The position numbers and the translations under genes were made by a program. From Achromobacter xylosoxidans (GTDB taxonomy: Bacteria > Pseudomonadota > Gammaproteobacteria > Burkholderiales > Burkholderiaceae_B): 64,000 nt of DNA. Shown here piece by piece: positions 44,672 to 53,373 of this stretch (its first letter is position 1; each line of letters opens with the position of its first letter). Where the stretch lies: the NCBI RefSeq assembly GCF_014490035.1, contig NZ_CP061008.1:6014001-6078000 (forward strand). The letters run 5' to 3'. The notes beneath the pieces were generated by a model. It was not told the origin of the DNA. It worked only from the letters and a program-made list of their open reading frames with translations, and ran no database searches.

Positions 44672-46042
44672 ATGCACCTGCATATTCTTGGCATCTGCGG
44701 TACGTTCATGGGCGGCTTGGCGCTGATCGCGCGCGCTGCCGGCCACAAGGTCACTGGTTGCGACGCGGGCGTGTACCCGCCCATGAGCACGCAACTGTCC
44801 GAACAAGGCATCGAGCTGATCGAAGGCTTCGGCGCGGAACAGCTGGCGCTCAAGCCCGATCTCTACGTGATCGGCAACGTAGTCAGCCGCGGCAATCCGC
44901 TGATGGAGGCCATCCTGGACTCCGGCGCGCGCTACGTGTCCGGCCCGCAATGGCTGGGCGACAACATCCTGCCCGGCCAGCACGTGCTGGCGGTGGCCGG
45001 CACCCACGGCAAGACCACCACCAGCTCGATGCTGGCCTGGGTGCTGGAAGCCGCGGGCATGGCGCCCAATTTCCTGATTGGCGGGGTGGCGCAGGACCTG
45101 CACGTGTCGGCGCGCTTCGATCCGTCGCGTCGTCCCTTCGTGATCGAGGCGGACGAGTACGACACGGCCTTCTTCGACAAGCGCTCGAAATTCGTGCATT
45201 ACCGTCCGCGCACGGCCATCCTGAACAATCTTGAATACGATCACGCCGACATCTTCCCCGATCTGGCGGCGATCGAGACCCAGTTCCACCACCTGGTGCG
45301 CACCATTCCCGGATCGGGCCGCATCGTGCGCCCGGCGCGCTGCGCCGCGCTGGACCGCGTGATTGCGCGCGGATGCTGGTCCGAAACCGTCACGTTCGGC
45401 GCCGATGGCGCCTGGCAGGCAACGGCGCCGGATGCCGAAGGCGCGTTCAGCGTGCTGCGCGGCGGCGTGACAGCCGGCACCGTGCGCTGGAACCTGACGG
45501 GCGAACACAACCGCATGAACGCGCTGGCGGCGCTGGCCGCCGCCGAACACGTGGGCGTGCCGGCAGCCCAGGGCATCGAGGCCTTGAGCCGCTTCGCGGG
45601 CGTGAAGCGCCGCATGGAGCTGCGCGGCACGGTCAACGGCATCAAGGTCTATGACGATTTCGCGCACCACCCCACCGCCATCGCCACCACCCTGGAAGGC
45701 CTGCGCCGCCAGGTCGGGCCGGCCCGTATCCTGGCAGTGCTGGAGCCGCGCTCCAACACAATGAAGCTGGGCACCATGGCCGCCCGCCTGCCCGCAGCCC
45801 TGGCCGACGCCGACCTGGTGTTCTGCTTCGGCGCGCACGCGGGCAAGCACGCCCTGGGCTGGAATCCGGCGGAAGTGCTGGCGCCCCTGGGCGACCGGGC
45901 TTCCAGCTACGATGACATCGGCGCGCTGGTCGCCGCCGTGGCCGGCGCCGCTCGTCCGGGCGACCAGGTGCTGGTCATGAGCAACGGCGGCTTCGGCGGC
46001 GTGCACGGCAAGCTGCTGGACGCCCTGCAGGCGCGCGGCTGA
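44672..46042 (+). CDS. mpl: Murein tripeptide ligase Mpl
   Basis: UDP-N-acetylmuramate:L-alanyl-gamma-D-glutamyl-meso-diaminopimelate ligase recycles murein tripeptide. The 456 residues show the Mur-ligase ATP loop GTHGKTTTSSM (near 110-120), IEADEYDTAFFDKRSKFVHY, the TGEHNRMNALAA motif and the C-terminal VYDDFAHHPTAIATTL. The start at 44672 (MHLHILGICGTFMGG) has AGGAG upstream; longer readings from 44588 are not homologous. yqiA follows after 29 bp. Confidence 0.96.
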   Translation: MHLHILGICGTFMGGLALIARAAGHKVTGCDAGVYPPMSTQLSEQGIELIEGFGAEQLALKPDLYVIGNVVSRGNPLMEAILDSGARYVSGPQWLGDNILPGQHVLAVAGTHGKTTTSSMLAWVLEAAGMAPNFLIGGVAQDLHVSARFDPSRRPFVIEADEYDTAFFDKRSKFVHYRPRTAILNNLEYDHADIFPDLAAIETQFHHLVRTIPGSGRIVRPARCAALDRVIARGCWSETVTFGADGAWQATAPDAEGAFSVLRGGVTAGTVRWNLTGEHNRMNALAALAAAEHVGVPAAQGIEALSRFAGVKRRMELRGTVNGIKVYDDFAHHPTAIATTLEGLRRQVGPARILAVLEPRSNTMKLGTMAARLPAALADADLVFCFGAHAGKHALGWNPAEVLAPLGDRASSYDDIGALVAAVAGAARPGDQVLVMSNGGFGGVHGKLLDALQARG

Positions 46043-46071
46043 TTCCGCCAAAGACACCGCAAAGGCGAGCA

Positions 46072-46674
46072 ATGATTCTTTATCTGCACGGTTTCCGTTC
46101 CTCGCCGACCTCGCTCAAGGCCCGCATGATGGCCGACGCCATGGCCGAACGCGGCCTGTCGGCGGCCTGGGCCTGCCCGCAACTGCCCGCCAGCCCGCGC
46201 GAGGCCGTCGCCTTGGCGATGGAGATCGCCCGGCGCCAGCTGGAAGGCGCGGACTCTCCCCGCGCGCTGACCGTCATCGGCTCTTCGCTGGGCGGTTTCT
46301 ACGCCACCTGGCTGGCCGAACAGCTGGGCTGCAAGGCGGTGCTGCTGAATCCGGCGGTCGAGGCCGCCCGCGACCTCGCCACCCAGATCGGCGAGCACCG
46401 CATGTATCATTCCGACGCGCCGTTCGTCTTCCTGCCCGAATACGTGGACGAACTGGCCGCCATCCATGTCCCCCGCATCACCCACCCCGACCGCTACTTC
46501 CTGGTGGCGGCCACCGGCGACGAGGTGCTGGATTGGCGCGAAATGCGCGACCGTTACGCGGGCTGCCGCCAGCGCATCGTGCAAGGCAGCGACCACGGTT
46601 TGTCCGATTTTGCGGAATGGATGCCCGAAGTGCTTGAATTCGCCCTTGGCGACAAGCAGGTTCGCCCCCAATAA
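46072..46674 (+). CDS. YqiA/YcfP-type alpha/beta hydrolase
   Basis: This 200-residue esterase-like protein begins MILYLHGFRSSPTSLKA. The nucleophile serine is in GSSLGGFYA, and a late catalytic histidine is in GSDHGLSDF, both typical for the YqiA group. In E. coli YqiA is a short-chain esterase. It follows mpl closely, so cotranscription is likely. No specific substrate can be named. Confidence 0.88.
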   Translation: MILYLHGFRSSPTSLKARMMADAMAERGLSAAWACPQLPASPREAVALAMEIARRQLEGADSPRALTVIGSSLGGFYATWLAEQLGCKAVLLNPAVEAARDLATQIGEHRMYHSDAPFVFLPEYVDELAAIHVPRITHPDRYFLVAATGDEVLDWREMRDRYAGCRQRIVQGSDHGLSDFAEWMPEVLEFALGDKQVRPQ

Positions 46675-46747
46675 TCAGTATCAGACTTCACCACTCTATA
46701 TAGCAGCGCAAGGCGGCGCGTGCGCGCCGCCCAGGACGATCCCCACC

Positions 46748-48652
46748 ATGTATGTGTTTTACGAAGACGACGGCAGCTTCAAGGCCGGCAATATCCTGTC
46801 CGAGACCGACGCCAGCCTGCAGGTGGAATCGGAATCGGGCAAGCGCAGCAAGATCAAGCGCGCCAATACCTTGTTCACCTTCGCCTCGCCCGAACCGACC
46901 GCGCTGATGAGCCAGGCGGCCGCGACCGCCGAAACCCTGGACCTGCAATTCCTGTGGGAATGCGCGCCGCAGGATGAATTCGATTCCCCCGCGCTGGCCG
47001 CCGACTACTTCGGCCACGCGCCCACGCCGGTGGAACAGGCCGCGCTGCTGATGCGCCTGCACGGCGCGCCGGCGTACTTCCATCGTCGCGGCAAGGGCCG
47101 TTACCGCCCCGCCCCGCCGGACATCCTGGCCGCCGCGCTGGCCGCCCTGGAGAAAAAACAGCGCCAGGCCGAGCAGCAGCAGGAATGGGTCGATGAAATG
47201 GCTGCCGGACGCCTGCCCGAGCCCATCGCCCAGGCCGCGGAATCGCTGCTGATCCGCCCCGACAAGAATTCGCAGCAGTGGAAGGCGCTGGATGCAGCCT
47301 GCGCCAAGCTGGGCAAGAGCCCCGACCGCCTGCTGCTGGAGCTGGGCGCCTGGCCGCACGCGCTGGCGCTGCACAAGCGCCGCTTCCTGGCGGTGAACTT
47401 CCCGCGCGGGCTGGCGTTCCCGGATCTGGAACTGCCTGCCATCGACCGCGAGCTGCCGTTGTCCGACGCCGAAATCTATTCGGTGGACGACGTCACCACC
47501 ACGGAAATCGACGACGCGCTGTCCGTCTCCACCCTGCCCGACGGCCGCCTGCGCGTCGGCGTGCACGTGGCGGCGCCGGGCATCACCGTGACCCGCGACA
47601 GCGATTTCGACAAGCTGGCGCGCGCGCGCCTGTCCACCGTCTACATGCCGGGCGACAAGATCCCGATGCAGCCGGACAGCATCATCCAGGCGTTCTCGCT
47701 GGACGCCGGCCGCGAAGTGCCGGCGCTGTCCCTGTACGTCGTGGCCGATCCGGAAACCGGCGAAATCATCGAATCGGAAACCCGCCTGGAACGTATCGTG
47801 GTGCGCGAGAACCTGCGCCACAACATGCTGGACGCCCAGGTCACGGAAGCCAGCCTGTCCGATCCGTCGGCCGACCTGCCCTATGGTCATTGGCTGCGCC
47901 CGCTGTGGAAGCTGGCGCAGGCCCTGTCGGCGCAACGCGAAAACGTGCGCGGCAAGCCGGAAAACAATTCGCGGGTGGAGTACAGCTTCTACCTGGACGG
48001 CAACCCCGACGATCCCGACACGCCGGTACGCCTGGTGCCGCGCCAGCGCAACGCGCCGCTGGACCGCATGGTGGCGGAATACATGATCCTGGCGAACAAC
48101 CTCTGGGGCGGCCTGCTGCACCAGCACGGCGTGCCGGGCATCTACCGTTCGCAACAGGCGGGCCGCGTGCGCATGAGCACCCAGGCCCTGCCGCACGAGG
48201 CCATCGGCGTGCCGCAATACGCCTGGAGCACCTCGCCGCTACGCCGCTACGTGGACCTGGTGAACCAGTGGCAGTTGATCGCTGCGGTCGAACACGGCGT
48301 GTCCGCCCGCCTGGTCGCCCCTTTCAAGCCGCGCGACGCGGACCTGTTCGCCATCATCGGCGCGTTCGATGCGCAATACGCGGCCTGGGCGGAGTTCCAG
48401 AGCGCAATGGAACGCTACTGGTGCCTGCGCTGGCTGAAACAGCACAGCGTGACCCGCACCGTGGCGCACGTGCTGCGCGAGGATCTGGTGCGGTTCGCGA
48501 ATGCGCCGCTGGTGACTCGGGTGGGCGGGATGCCGGAGCTGGAGCGGGGGACTGCGGTGGAGATCGATATCCTGGGGATGGATGAGTTGTCTCTGGAGCT
48601 GGATTGCCGGTATATCGGGGAGATTAGTCCGGCTGTGGGTGGGCAGGAGTAG
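46748..48652 (+). CDS. RNase II family exoribonuclease
   Basis: This 634-residue protein has an N-terminal region of about 250 residues with a KGRYRP-type element, then an RNB catalytic domain. The domain carries DDVTTTEIDDALSV (metal-binding aspartates), MPGDKIPMQPDSI and the late YAWSTSPLRRYVDLVNQ. RNB enzymes degrade RNA 3' to 5'. The start at 46748 (MYVFYEDDGSFKAGN) is used; an in-frame reading from 46466 overlaps yqiA. A CACTCTATATA element at 46692 resembles one before mpl. Confidence 0.92.
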   Translation: MYVFYEDDGSFKAGNILSETDASLQVESESGKRSKIKRANTLFTFASPEPTALMSQAAATAETLDLQFLWECAPQDEFDSPALAADYFGHAPTPVEQAALLMRLHGAPAYFHRRGKGRYRPAPPDILAAALAALEKKQRQAEQQQEWVDEMAAGRLPEPIAQAAESLLIRPDKNSQQWKALDAACAKLGKSPDRLLLELGAWPHALALHKRRFLAVNFPRGLAFPDLELPAIDRELPLSDAEIYSVDDVTTTEIDDALSVSTLPDGRLRVGVHVAAPGITVTRDSDFDKLARARLSTVYMPGDKIPMQPDSIIQAFSLDAGREVPALSLYVVADPETGEIIESETRLERIVVRENLRHNMLDAQVTEASLSDPSADLPYGHWLRPLWKLAQALSAQRENVRGKPENNSRVEYSFYLDGNPDDPDTPVRLVPRQRNAPLDRMVAEYMILANNLWGGLLHQHGVPGIYRSQQAGRVRMSTQALPHEAIGVPQYAWSTSPLRRYVDLVNQWQLIAAVEHGVSARLVAPFKPRDADLFAIIGAFDAQYAAWAEFQSAMERYWCLRWLKQHSVTRTVAHVLREDLVRFANAPLVTRVGGMPELERGTAVEIDILGMDELSLELDCRYIGEISPAVGGQE

Positions 48653-48859
48653 AGCCTTCTGCTCTGGCGGCAGCCCGGGGGCAGCGAACAGGGAGAGGTC
48701 AGTTTTTTTGTGTTTAAGGCGTTGGAAGCCTGATCGTTGTTCAGATCAGGCCTGTTGATGCTATTTAAGCGATGAAAAAATTGATCCTCCAGTTCGGCTG
48801 GCATAAACGGCAGGTCTGAGCCTGTCCGTATTTTTGTGGGCGAGGCGTTTTGAAAGTTG
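48653..48859. other. Intergenic region between the RNase and membrane protein genes
   Basis: These 207 bp separate two convergent genes. A T-rich run (about 48692-48698) follows a GC-rich stretch and may end the RNase transcript. No gene is evident. Confidence 0.4.
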
Positions 48860-49405
48860 TTATCCCCGCCGCTCCATATACCTCCGCGCCATCTGATACC
48901 CCGCAAACACATAAAACCCATTGCTATTGAGCACCAGCCAAGCTCCCAGCCCGCCGAGCAGAGCAACCACCGGCCCCACCGCCCGAACATCCCCTTGCGT
49001 CCACGCGATCAAGCCCAGGAAGCCGACAGCTATCAAGCCCAAGGACAGCCGCTTCAGCAGCACCAGCCCGAATGCGTGCCCGCCCATGAAGGCGACCACG
49101 CCGATGGCCAACGCCAGGGCCGTCGCCGCACAGACCAGCACCAGCGCGAACGCCGCCAATGCCGGCCCCGCGCCGCGCAGCAACAGGCTCAGCAGGCCTA
49201 TCCCTACACCCAACCCGCCTGTCATCACCAGCACCGCCAACACCAGCGGCGACCACATCCCCGGTGGCGCGCGACGCGCATCCATCTCTGCCACGAAGCG
49301 ATGCATCGCCGCCGACATGGCTAGCTGGTCCCGCTGCGGCAGCGCCGCCTCCAGTTTGCGGCACTGCGCGATCAACGCGTTCAGCCCCGCTCGCGGCGCA
49401 TCCAT
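48860..49405 (-). CDS. Small membrane protein of unknown function
   Basis: This 181-residue protein has a soluble N-terminus of about 55 residues (LNALIAQCRKLEAALPQRDQ) and four hydrophobic helices in two hairpins. The ATG overlaps the TGA of the LysR gene (TGATG) and a GAGGGCG site precedes it, so the two genes are translationally coupled. I recognise no family. Coupling to the regulator suggests a role in sensing or transport linked to the gentisate operon, but that is a guess. Confidence 0.72.
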   Translation of the reverse strand: MDAPRAGLNALIAQCRKLEAALPQRDQLAMSAAMHRFVAEMDARRAPPGMWSPLVLAVLVMTGGLGVGIGLLSLLLRGAGPALAAFALVLVCAATALALAIGVVAFMGGHAFGLVLLKRLSLGLIAVGFLGLIAWTQGDVRAVGPVVALLGGLGAWLVLNSNGFYVFAGYQMARRYMERRG

Positions 49406-50340
49406 CACGCCCTCGCCGCGCCCGGCGCGTGTTCCGCCACCGTGCTGCGCAAAGCCGCCATTGCCTCCTGCACCGCGATCGGACGGAACGGGTCCTCGCG
49501 CCAGTACATCGCCACCGACCCGAAGCCGGATAGCCGCACCGGAATGATCCGCATCGCCCGCATCTGAGAAAACCGCAGCGCCGCCCGGTGCGAAGCCACG
49601 CCGATCATGTCGCTGTTGTTGATCAACGTGAGATTGATGGTCACCGAATTCGATTCGACGTGGTCCGGCGGCGGCGCCTGGCCCGCCGCCGCCAGCGCCG
49701 CGTCCACCGCATTGCGGATGGGCGTGCCCTTGGGCCACAGGATCCAGCGGTAAGAAAGCAGGTCCGGCCAAGAGGGCTGCTCGATCGCGAACAGCGGATG
49801 GCGCGGCCGCGCAACCAGATGGATGGGTTCCAGGTACAGGGCCTCGAAGCGGATCGCCGGGTCGTGATGCTCCGGCGCCGAACGTCCCACCACGATGTCC
49901 AGGTCGCCCTGCGCCAACTGCGCCAGCAGTTGGTCGGTCGTGCCCTCCACCAGCTTGACGCGGGCCTGTGGCATGCGCTCGAGCAGCTTCATCACCGCCA
50001 GCGGCACCGTGTCCGACGCCGACGCGCCCGACGCGCCTATCACCACCCGGCCGCCGCCGCCCTCGCGCAAGGCCGCCATGTCCGCGCTGGCGCGATCCAG
50101 TTGCGCCTCCACCCGCTGGGCATGCGCGATCAGCACGTCGCCGTGCGGCGTGGGCCGCAGGCCGCGCGCATGCCGTTCGAACAACGGCAGCCCGATGTCG
50201 TCTTCCAGATCCTTCAGCCACTTGGACAAGCCCGGCTGCGTCGTATTGAGCATCGCGGCCGAGTGGCTGATGTTGCGGGTCTGGGCCAGGCTGAGCAGCA
50301 TTTTCAGATTGCGCAGGCGCAACCGGTGGGTCCAGTCCAT
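49405..50340 (-). CDS. LysR-family regulator divergent from the gentisate operon
   Basis: This is a 311-residue LysR protein. The helix-turn-helix is about residues 10-68 (LLSLAQTRNISHSAAMLNTT, QPGLSKWLKDLE), and the effector domain starts near 98 (GRVVIGASGAS). It is divergent from gentisate dioxygenase with 167 bp between the starts, and an AT-rich inverted repeat (50368-50390) lies in that gap. Activation of the catabolic operon by an aromatic acid is the likely role, by analogy with other LysR-gentisate clusters. Confidence 0.9.
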   Translation of the reverse strand: MDWTHRLRLRNLKMLLSLAQTRNISHSAAMLNTTQPGLSKWLKDLEDDIGLPLFERHARGLRPTPHGDVLIAHAQRVEAQLDRASADMAALREGGGGRVVIGASGASASDTVPLAVMKLLERMPQARVKLVEGTTDQLLAQLAQGDLDIVVGRSAPEHHDPAIRFEALYLEPIHLVARPRHPLFAIEQPSWPDLLSYRWILWPKGTPIRNAVDAALAAAGQAPPPDHVESNSVTINLTLINNSDMIGVASHRAALRFSQMRAMRIIPVRLSGFGSVAMYWREDPFRPIAVQEAMAALRSTVAEHAPGAARA

Positions 50341-50367
50341 GCAGGCCCTCGTCTCGTCTATGTATAT

Positions 50368-50390
50368 TCTTATTGGTATGGATAATAAGA
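50368..50390. promoter_or_regulatory. Probable LysR operator upstream of the gentisate operon
   Basis: TCTTATT (50368-50374) and AATAAGA (50384-50390) form a perfect 7-bp inverted repeat with a 9-bp spacer, in an AT-rich pocket 28 bp from the lysR start. Its dyad shape and place fit a LysR recognition site. Confidence 0.55.
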
Positions 50391-50507
50391 TAAATTCATT
50401 TCAAAACACATAGCTCCTTACGCATAATCGTCTCCATATCAGGACCAGCCGCGAACCACGCGGCGGCCACGCGAAGCCGGCGCCAGCCGGACATTCCGGA
50501 GACAAGC

Positions 50508-51560
50508 ATGCCCGACGGTCACCCCCCCGGCGCGGACCGCGCCGCCTATTACGCACGCATTGCCAGAAAACACATGGCGCCCCTGTGGGAGTCGCTGCAC
50601 AACCTGGTGCCGCGCGAACCCGCGCCGCGTTGCGTCCCCGCCATCTGGAAGTACGAAGACGTGCGCGACGACGTCATGGCGTCCGGTTCGCTCATTACGG
50701 CGGAAGAAGCCGTGCGGCGCGTGCTCATCCTGGAGAATCCCGGCCTGCCCGGCCAGGCCAGCATCACGCAGAGCCTGTACGCGGGCCTGCAACTGATCCT
50801 GCCCGGCGAGATCGCGCCCAGCCACCGCCACACGCAGTCGGCCCTGCGCTTCATCGTCGAAGGCCGCGGCGCCTACACCGCGGTCAACGGCGAACGCACC
50901 ACCATGCACCCCGGCGACTTCATCATCACCCCGTCATGGACCTGGCACGACCATGGCAACGCCGAAACCGCCGAAGGCGGCGAGCCCGTGGTCTGGCTGG
51001 ACGGCCTGGACATTCCGCTGCTGCGCTTCCTGGACGCGGGTTTCGCCGAAAACTATCCCTCGGCCACACAACCCGTGACCCGCCCCGAGGGCGACAGCAT
51101 GGCGCGCTACGGCCACAACATGGCGCCGGTGCGCCACCAGACCTCCAGCGGCACCTCGCCCATCTTCAACTATCCCTATGAACGCAGCCGCGAGGCGCTG
51201 GACCAGCTCTACCGCCACGGCGAGCTGGATCCCTGGGACGGCGTGAAGCTGCGCTACCTGAATCCGGCCACCGGCGGCTACCCCATGCCGACCATGGCCA
51301 CCTTCATGCAATTCCTGCCTGCCGGATTCCAGGGCAAGACCTGCCGCAGCACCGACTCCACTGTCTACAGCGTGGTCGAAGGCCGCGGCACCGCGCGCAT
51401 CGGCGACCAGGAATTCCACTTCGGGCCGCGCGACGTCTTCGTCGCGCCGTCCTGGCAGCCGGTGCAGTTGGCCGCGCTGGACGACGCCACCCTGTTCAGC
51501 TATTCCGACCGCCCCGTGCAGGACGCGCTGGGCGTGTGGCGCGAAGCGCGCGTCGGCTAG
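50508..51560 (+). CDS. Gentisate 1,2-dioxygenase
   Basis: This ring-cleaving enzyme opens gentisate to maleylpyruvate with Fe(II) and oxygen. The 350 residues have two cupin domains. The metal-binding pair is His106 and His108 in [11 protein letters not shown], followed by the second cupin motif [17 protein letters not shown]. The C-terminal cupin ([24 protein letters not shown]) lacks the histidines. The start at 50508 has a GGAG site. It is the first gene of the catabolic operon. Confidence 0.95.
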   Translation: MPDGHPPGADRAAYYARIARKHMAPLWESLHNLVPREPAPRCVPAIWKYEDVRDDVMASGSLITAEEAVRRVLILENPGLPGQASITQSLYAGLQLILPGEIAPSHRHTQSALRFIVEGRGAYTAVNGERTTMHPGDFIITPSWTWHDHGNAETAEGGEPVVWLDGLDIPLLRFLDAGFAENYPSATQPVTRPEGDSMARYGHNMAPVRHQTSSGTSPIFNYPYERSREALDQLYRHGELDPWDGVKLRYLNPATGGYPMPTMATFMQFLPAGFQGKTCRSTDSTVYSVVEGRGTARIGDQEFHFGPRDVFVAPSWQPVQLAALDDATLFSYSDRPVQDALGVWREARVG

Positions 51561-51638
51561 AAGCCGGCGCGCTCCCTCCGCTTCCATTTCAGGCCGGGGC
51601 CGCGCCAGGCCCCGCTCCGCATTCCTTAAAGGTGACCC

Positions 51639-52337
51639 ATGTCTTTCGTCTTCGACCCCGCAGCCCCCATCGCCGTGCCCGTTGCCGGCAGCCAGGACAG
51701 CTTTCCCGTGCGCCGCGTCTATTGCGTCGGCCGCAACTACGCCGCCCATGCCCGCGAAATGGGCTTCGACCCCGACCGCGAACCGCCGTTCTTCTTCTGC
51801 AAGCCGGCCGACGCCGTGGTGCCGGTGGCAGAAGGCAGCACCCTGTCGCTGCCCTATCCTTCTGAGACCGCCAATCTGCACTATGAGATCGAACTGGTGG
51901 CGGCCATTGGCAAGGGCGGCGCCAACATCTCCGTCGACGAGGCCCTGCAACACGTCTGGGGCTATGCCGTGGGCCTGGACATGACCCGCCGCGACCTGCA
52001 GATGAAGATGCGCGAGGCCGGCCGCCCGTGGGAACTGGGCAAGGCCTTCGACCAGAGCGCGCCCATCGGCCCCCTGCATCCTGCTGGCGCAGTCAAGAAC
52101 ATCGACCAGGCCGCCATCTGGCTGCAGGTCAACGGCGCCGACAAACAAAGAAGCGACATCGGCAAGCTGATCTGGTCAGTCGCCGAAACCGTCGCCTACC
52201 TGTCCAAGTACTTCCGCCTGGAAGCCGGCGACCTGATCTACACCGGCACGCCCGAAGGCGTAGGCCCGGTGGTGCGCGGCGACAAGATGGTCGGCGGCGT
52301 GGACGGCCTGGGCACGCTCAGCGTGCAGATGGCGTGA
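51639..52337 (+). CDS. Fumarylpyruvate hydrolase (FAH family)
   Basis: This 232-residue fumarylacetoacetate hydrolase-fold enzyme probably splits fumarylpyruvate to fumarate and pyruvate, the last step of the gentisate route. Visible are VYCVGRNYAAHAREMG, FFFCKPADAV, the metal ligands in NLHYEIELVAAIGKGG and the late LIYTGTPEGVGPV. It follows gentisate dioxygenase by 78 bp and precedes the isomerase by 17 bp. The function is inferred from the family plus the cluster. Confidence 0.93.
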   Translation: MSFVFDPAAPIAVPVAGSQDSFPVRRVYCVGRNYAAHAREMGFDPDREPPFFFCKPADAVVPVAEGSTLSLPYPSETANLHYEIELVAAIGKGGANISVDEALQHVWGYAVGLDMTRRDLQMKMREAGRPWELGKAFDQSAPIGPLHPAGAVKNIDQAAIWLQVNGADKQRSDIGKLIWSVAETVAYLSKYFRLEAGDLIYTGTPEGVGPVVRGDKMVGGVDGLGTLSVQMA

Positions 52338-52354
52338 ACCCTCCGGAAATCCGC

Positions 52355-52993
52355 ATGCAACTGCACAGCTTCTTCAATAGTTCCACCTCTTATCGCGTGC
52401 GCATCGCGCTGGCGCTCAAGGGTTTGCCGTACGAGTACCTGCCCGTGAACCTGCGCAAGCAGGAGCAGCGCGCCGCGGATTACGTGGCCAAGAATCCCTC
52501 GGCGGGCGTACCCCTGTTGATCGATGGCGACACCCAGCTGTCGCAGTCGCTGGCCATCATCGACTACCTGGACGCGACCCATCCCGAGCCGCGCCTGATC
52601 CCGGCCGGCACGCTGGAACGCGCCCGCGTGCTGGAGCTTTCCGACGCCATTTCCTGCGACATCCACCCCGTCAACAACATGCGCATCCTGCGCTATCTGC
52701 AGGACGTGCTGGGCGCCAGCGAAGAACAGAAGAACGCCTGGTACCACCACTGGATCCGCGAAGGCATGACGGCCGTGGAAGCGCTGTTGGCGCGCCACGG
52801 CCACGGCGCCTATTGCTACGGCGACGCGCCCACGCTGGCGGACTGCTGCCTGGTGCCGCAGATGGCCAATGCCCAGCGCATGGGCTGCGACCTGTCGGCC
52901 TATCCGCGCGCCATGCGCGTCTATGAGTACTGCAATGCGCAGCCCGCCTTCCAGCAGGCGGCCCCCACCCAGCAACCGGACTACACCAAGTGA
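52355..52993 (+). CDS. Maleylpyruvate isomerase (zeta-class glutathione S-transferase)
   Basis: This 212-residue glutathione transferase of the MAAI/zeta class should isomerise maleylpyruvate to fumarylpyruvate with glutathione. The N-terminal thioredoxin-like domain has SSTSYRVRIALALKG, the zeta-class SS-x-C/S-x-RV site, and NPSAGVPLLIDGDTQLSQSLAI. The C-terminal helical domain starts near residue 88. The start is at 52355, and the stop overlaps the next GTG start by 4 bp. Confidence 0.94.
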   Translation: MQLHSFFNSSTSYRVRIALALKGLPYEYLPVNLRKQEQRAADYVAKNPSAGVPLLIDGDTQLSQSLAIIDYLDATHPEPRLIPAGTLERARVLELSDAISCDIHPVNNMRILRYLQDVLGASEEQKNAWYHHWIREGMTAVEALLARHGHGAYCYGDAPTLADCCLVPQMANAQRMGCDLSAYPRAMRVYEYCNAQPAFQQAAPTQQPDYTK

Positions 52994-53373
52994 GCAACCA
53001 GGAACCCGACACCCAGGGCGCGCCGCTGCGCGAATACACCGATCCCGCCTACCGCCCTCTATGCGCCACCCTGGCGGACGTGCGCGCCAACATCGACCGG
53101 TTGGACGACGAGATCGTGCGCCTGATCGCCGAGCGCGCCATGTACGTGAAGGACGCCGCGCGCTTCAAGCGCGACGCCTTCCAGGTCAGCGCCCCGGCCC
53201 GCCAGGCCCAGGTCTTCGAAAAGGCGCGCCTGCTGGCCGAACGCCACAACCAGGGCTTCGCCAATCTGGACCAGGTCGTGGACGCCACCTATCGCGCCAT
53301 GGTCGCGGCCTTCATCGCCAACGAACAAACCTATTTCAACACCATGAAGGATCTCGGAGACACCCATGCATAA
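52990..53373 (+). CDS. PchB-like chorismate mutase / isochorismate pyruvate-lyase family protein
   Basis: This 127-residue AroQ-type all-helical protein resembles PchB, which makes salicylate from isochorismate. Arg32 (LADVR), Arg49 (AERAMYVK), Lys60 (ARFK) and Gln113 (IANEQ) reproduce the active-site set. The first three have the same 17- and 11-residue spacing as Arg14, Arg31 and Lys42 of PchB. A 25-residue N-terminal extension is extra. It begins with GTG, overlaps the isomerase gene by 4 bp and the Bug gene by 8 bp, so it is firmly within the gentisate operon. Its substrate here is not known. Confidence 0.85.
   Translation: MSNQEPDTQGAPLREYTDPAYRPLCATLADVRANIDRLDDEIVRLIAERAMYVKDAARFKRDAFQVSAPARQAQVFEKARLLAERHNQGFANLDQVVDATYRAMVAAFIANEQTYFNTMKDLGDTHA

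Noticed and set aside
52990..53373. Reading the PchB-like gene as the housekeeping chorismate mutase
   Set aside because: Its overlaps with catabolic genes and PchB-like spacing argue against a biosynthetic housekeeping role, although mutase activity is not excluded.
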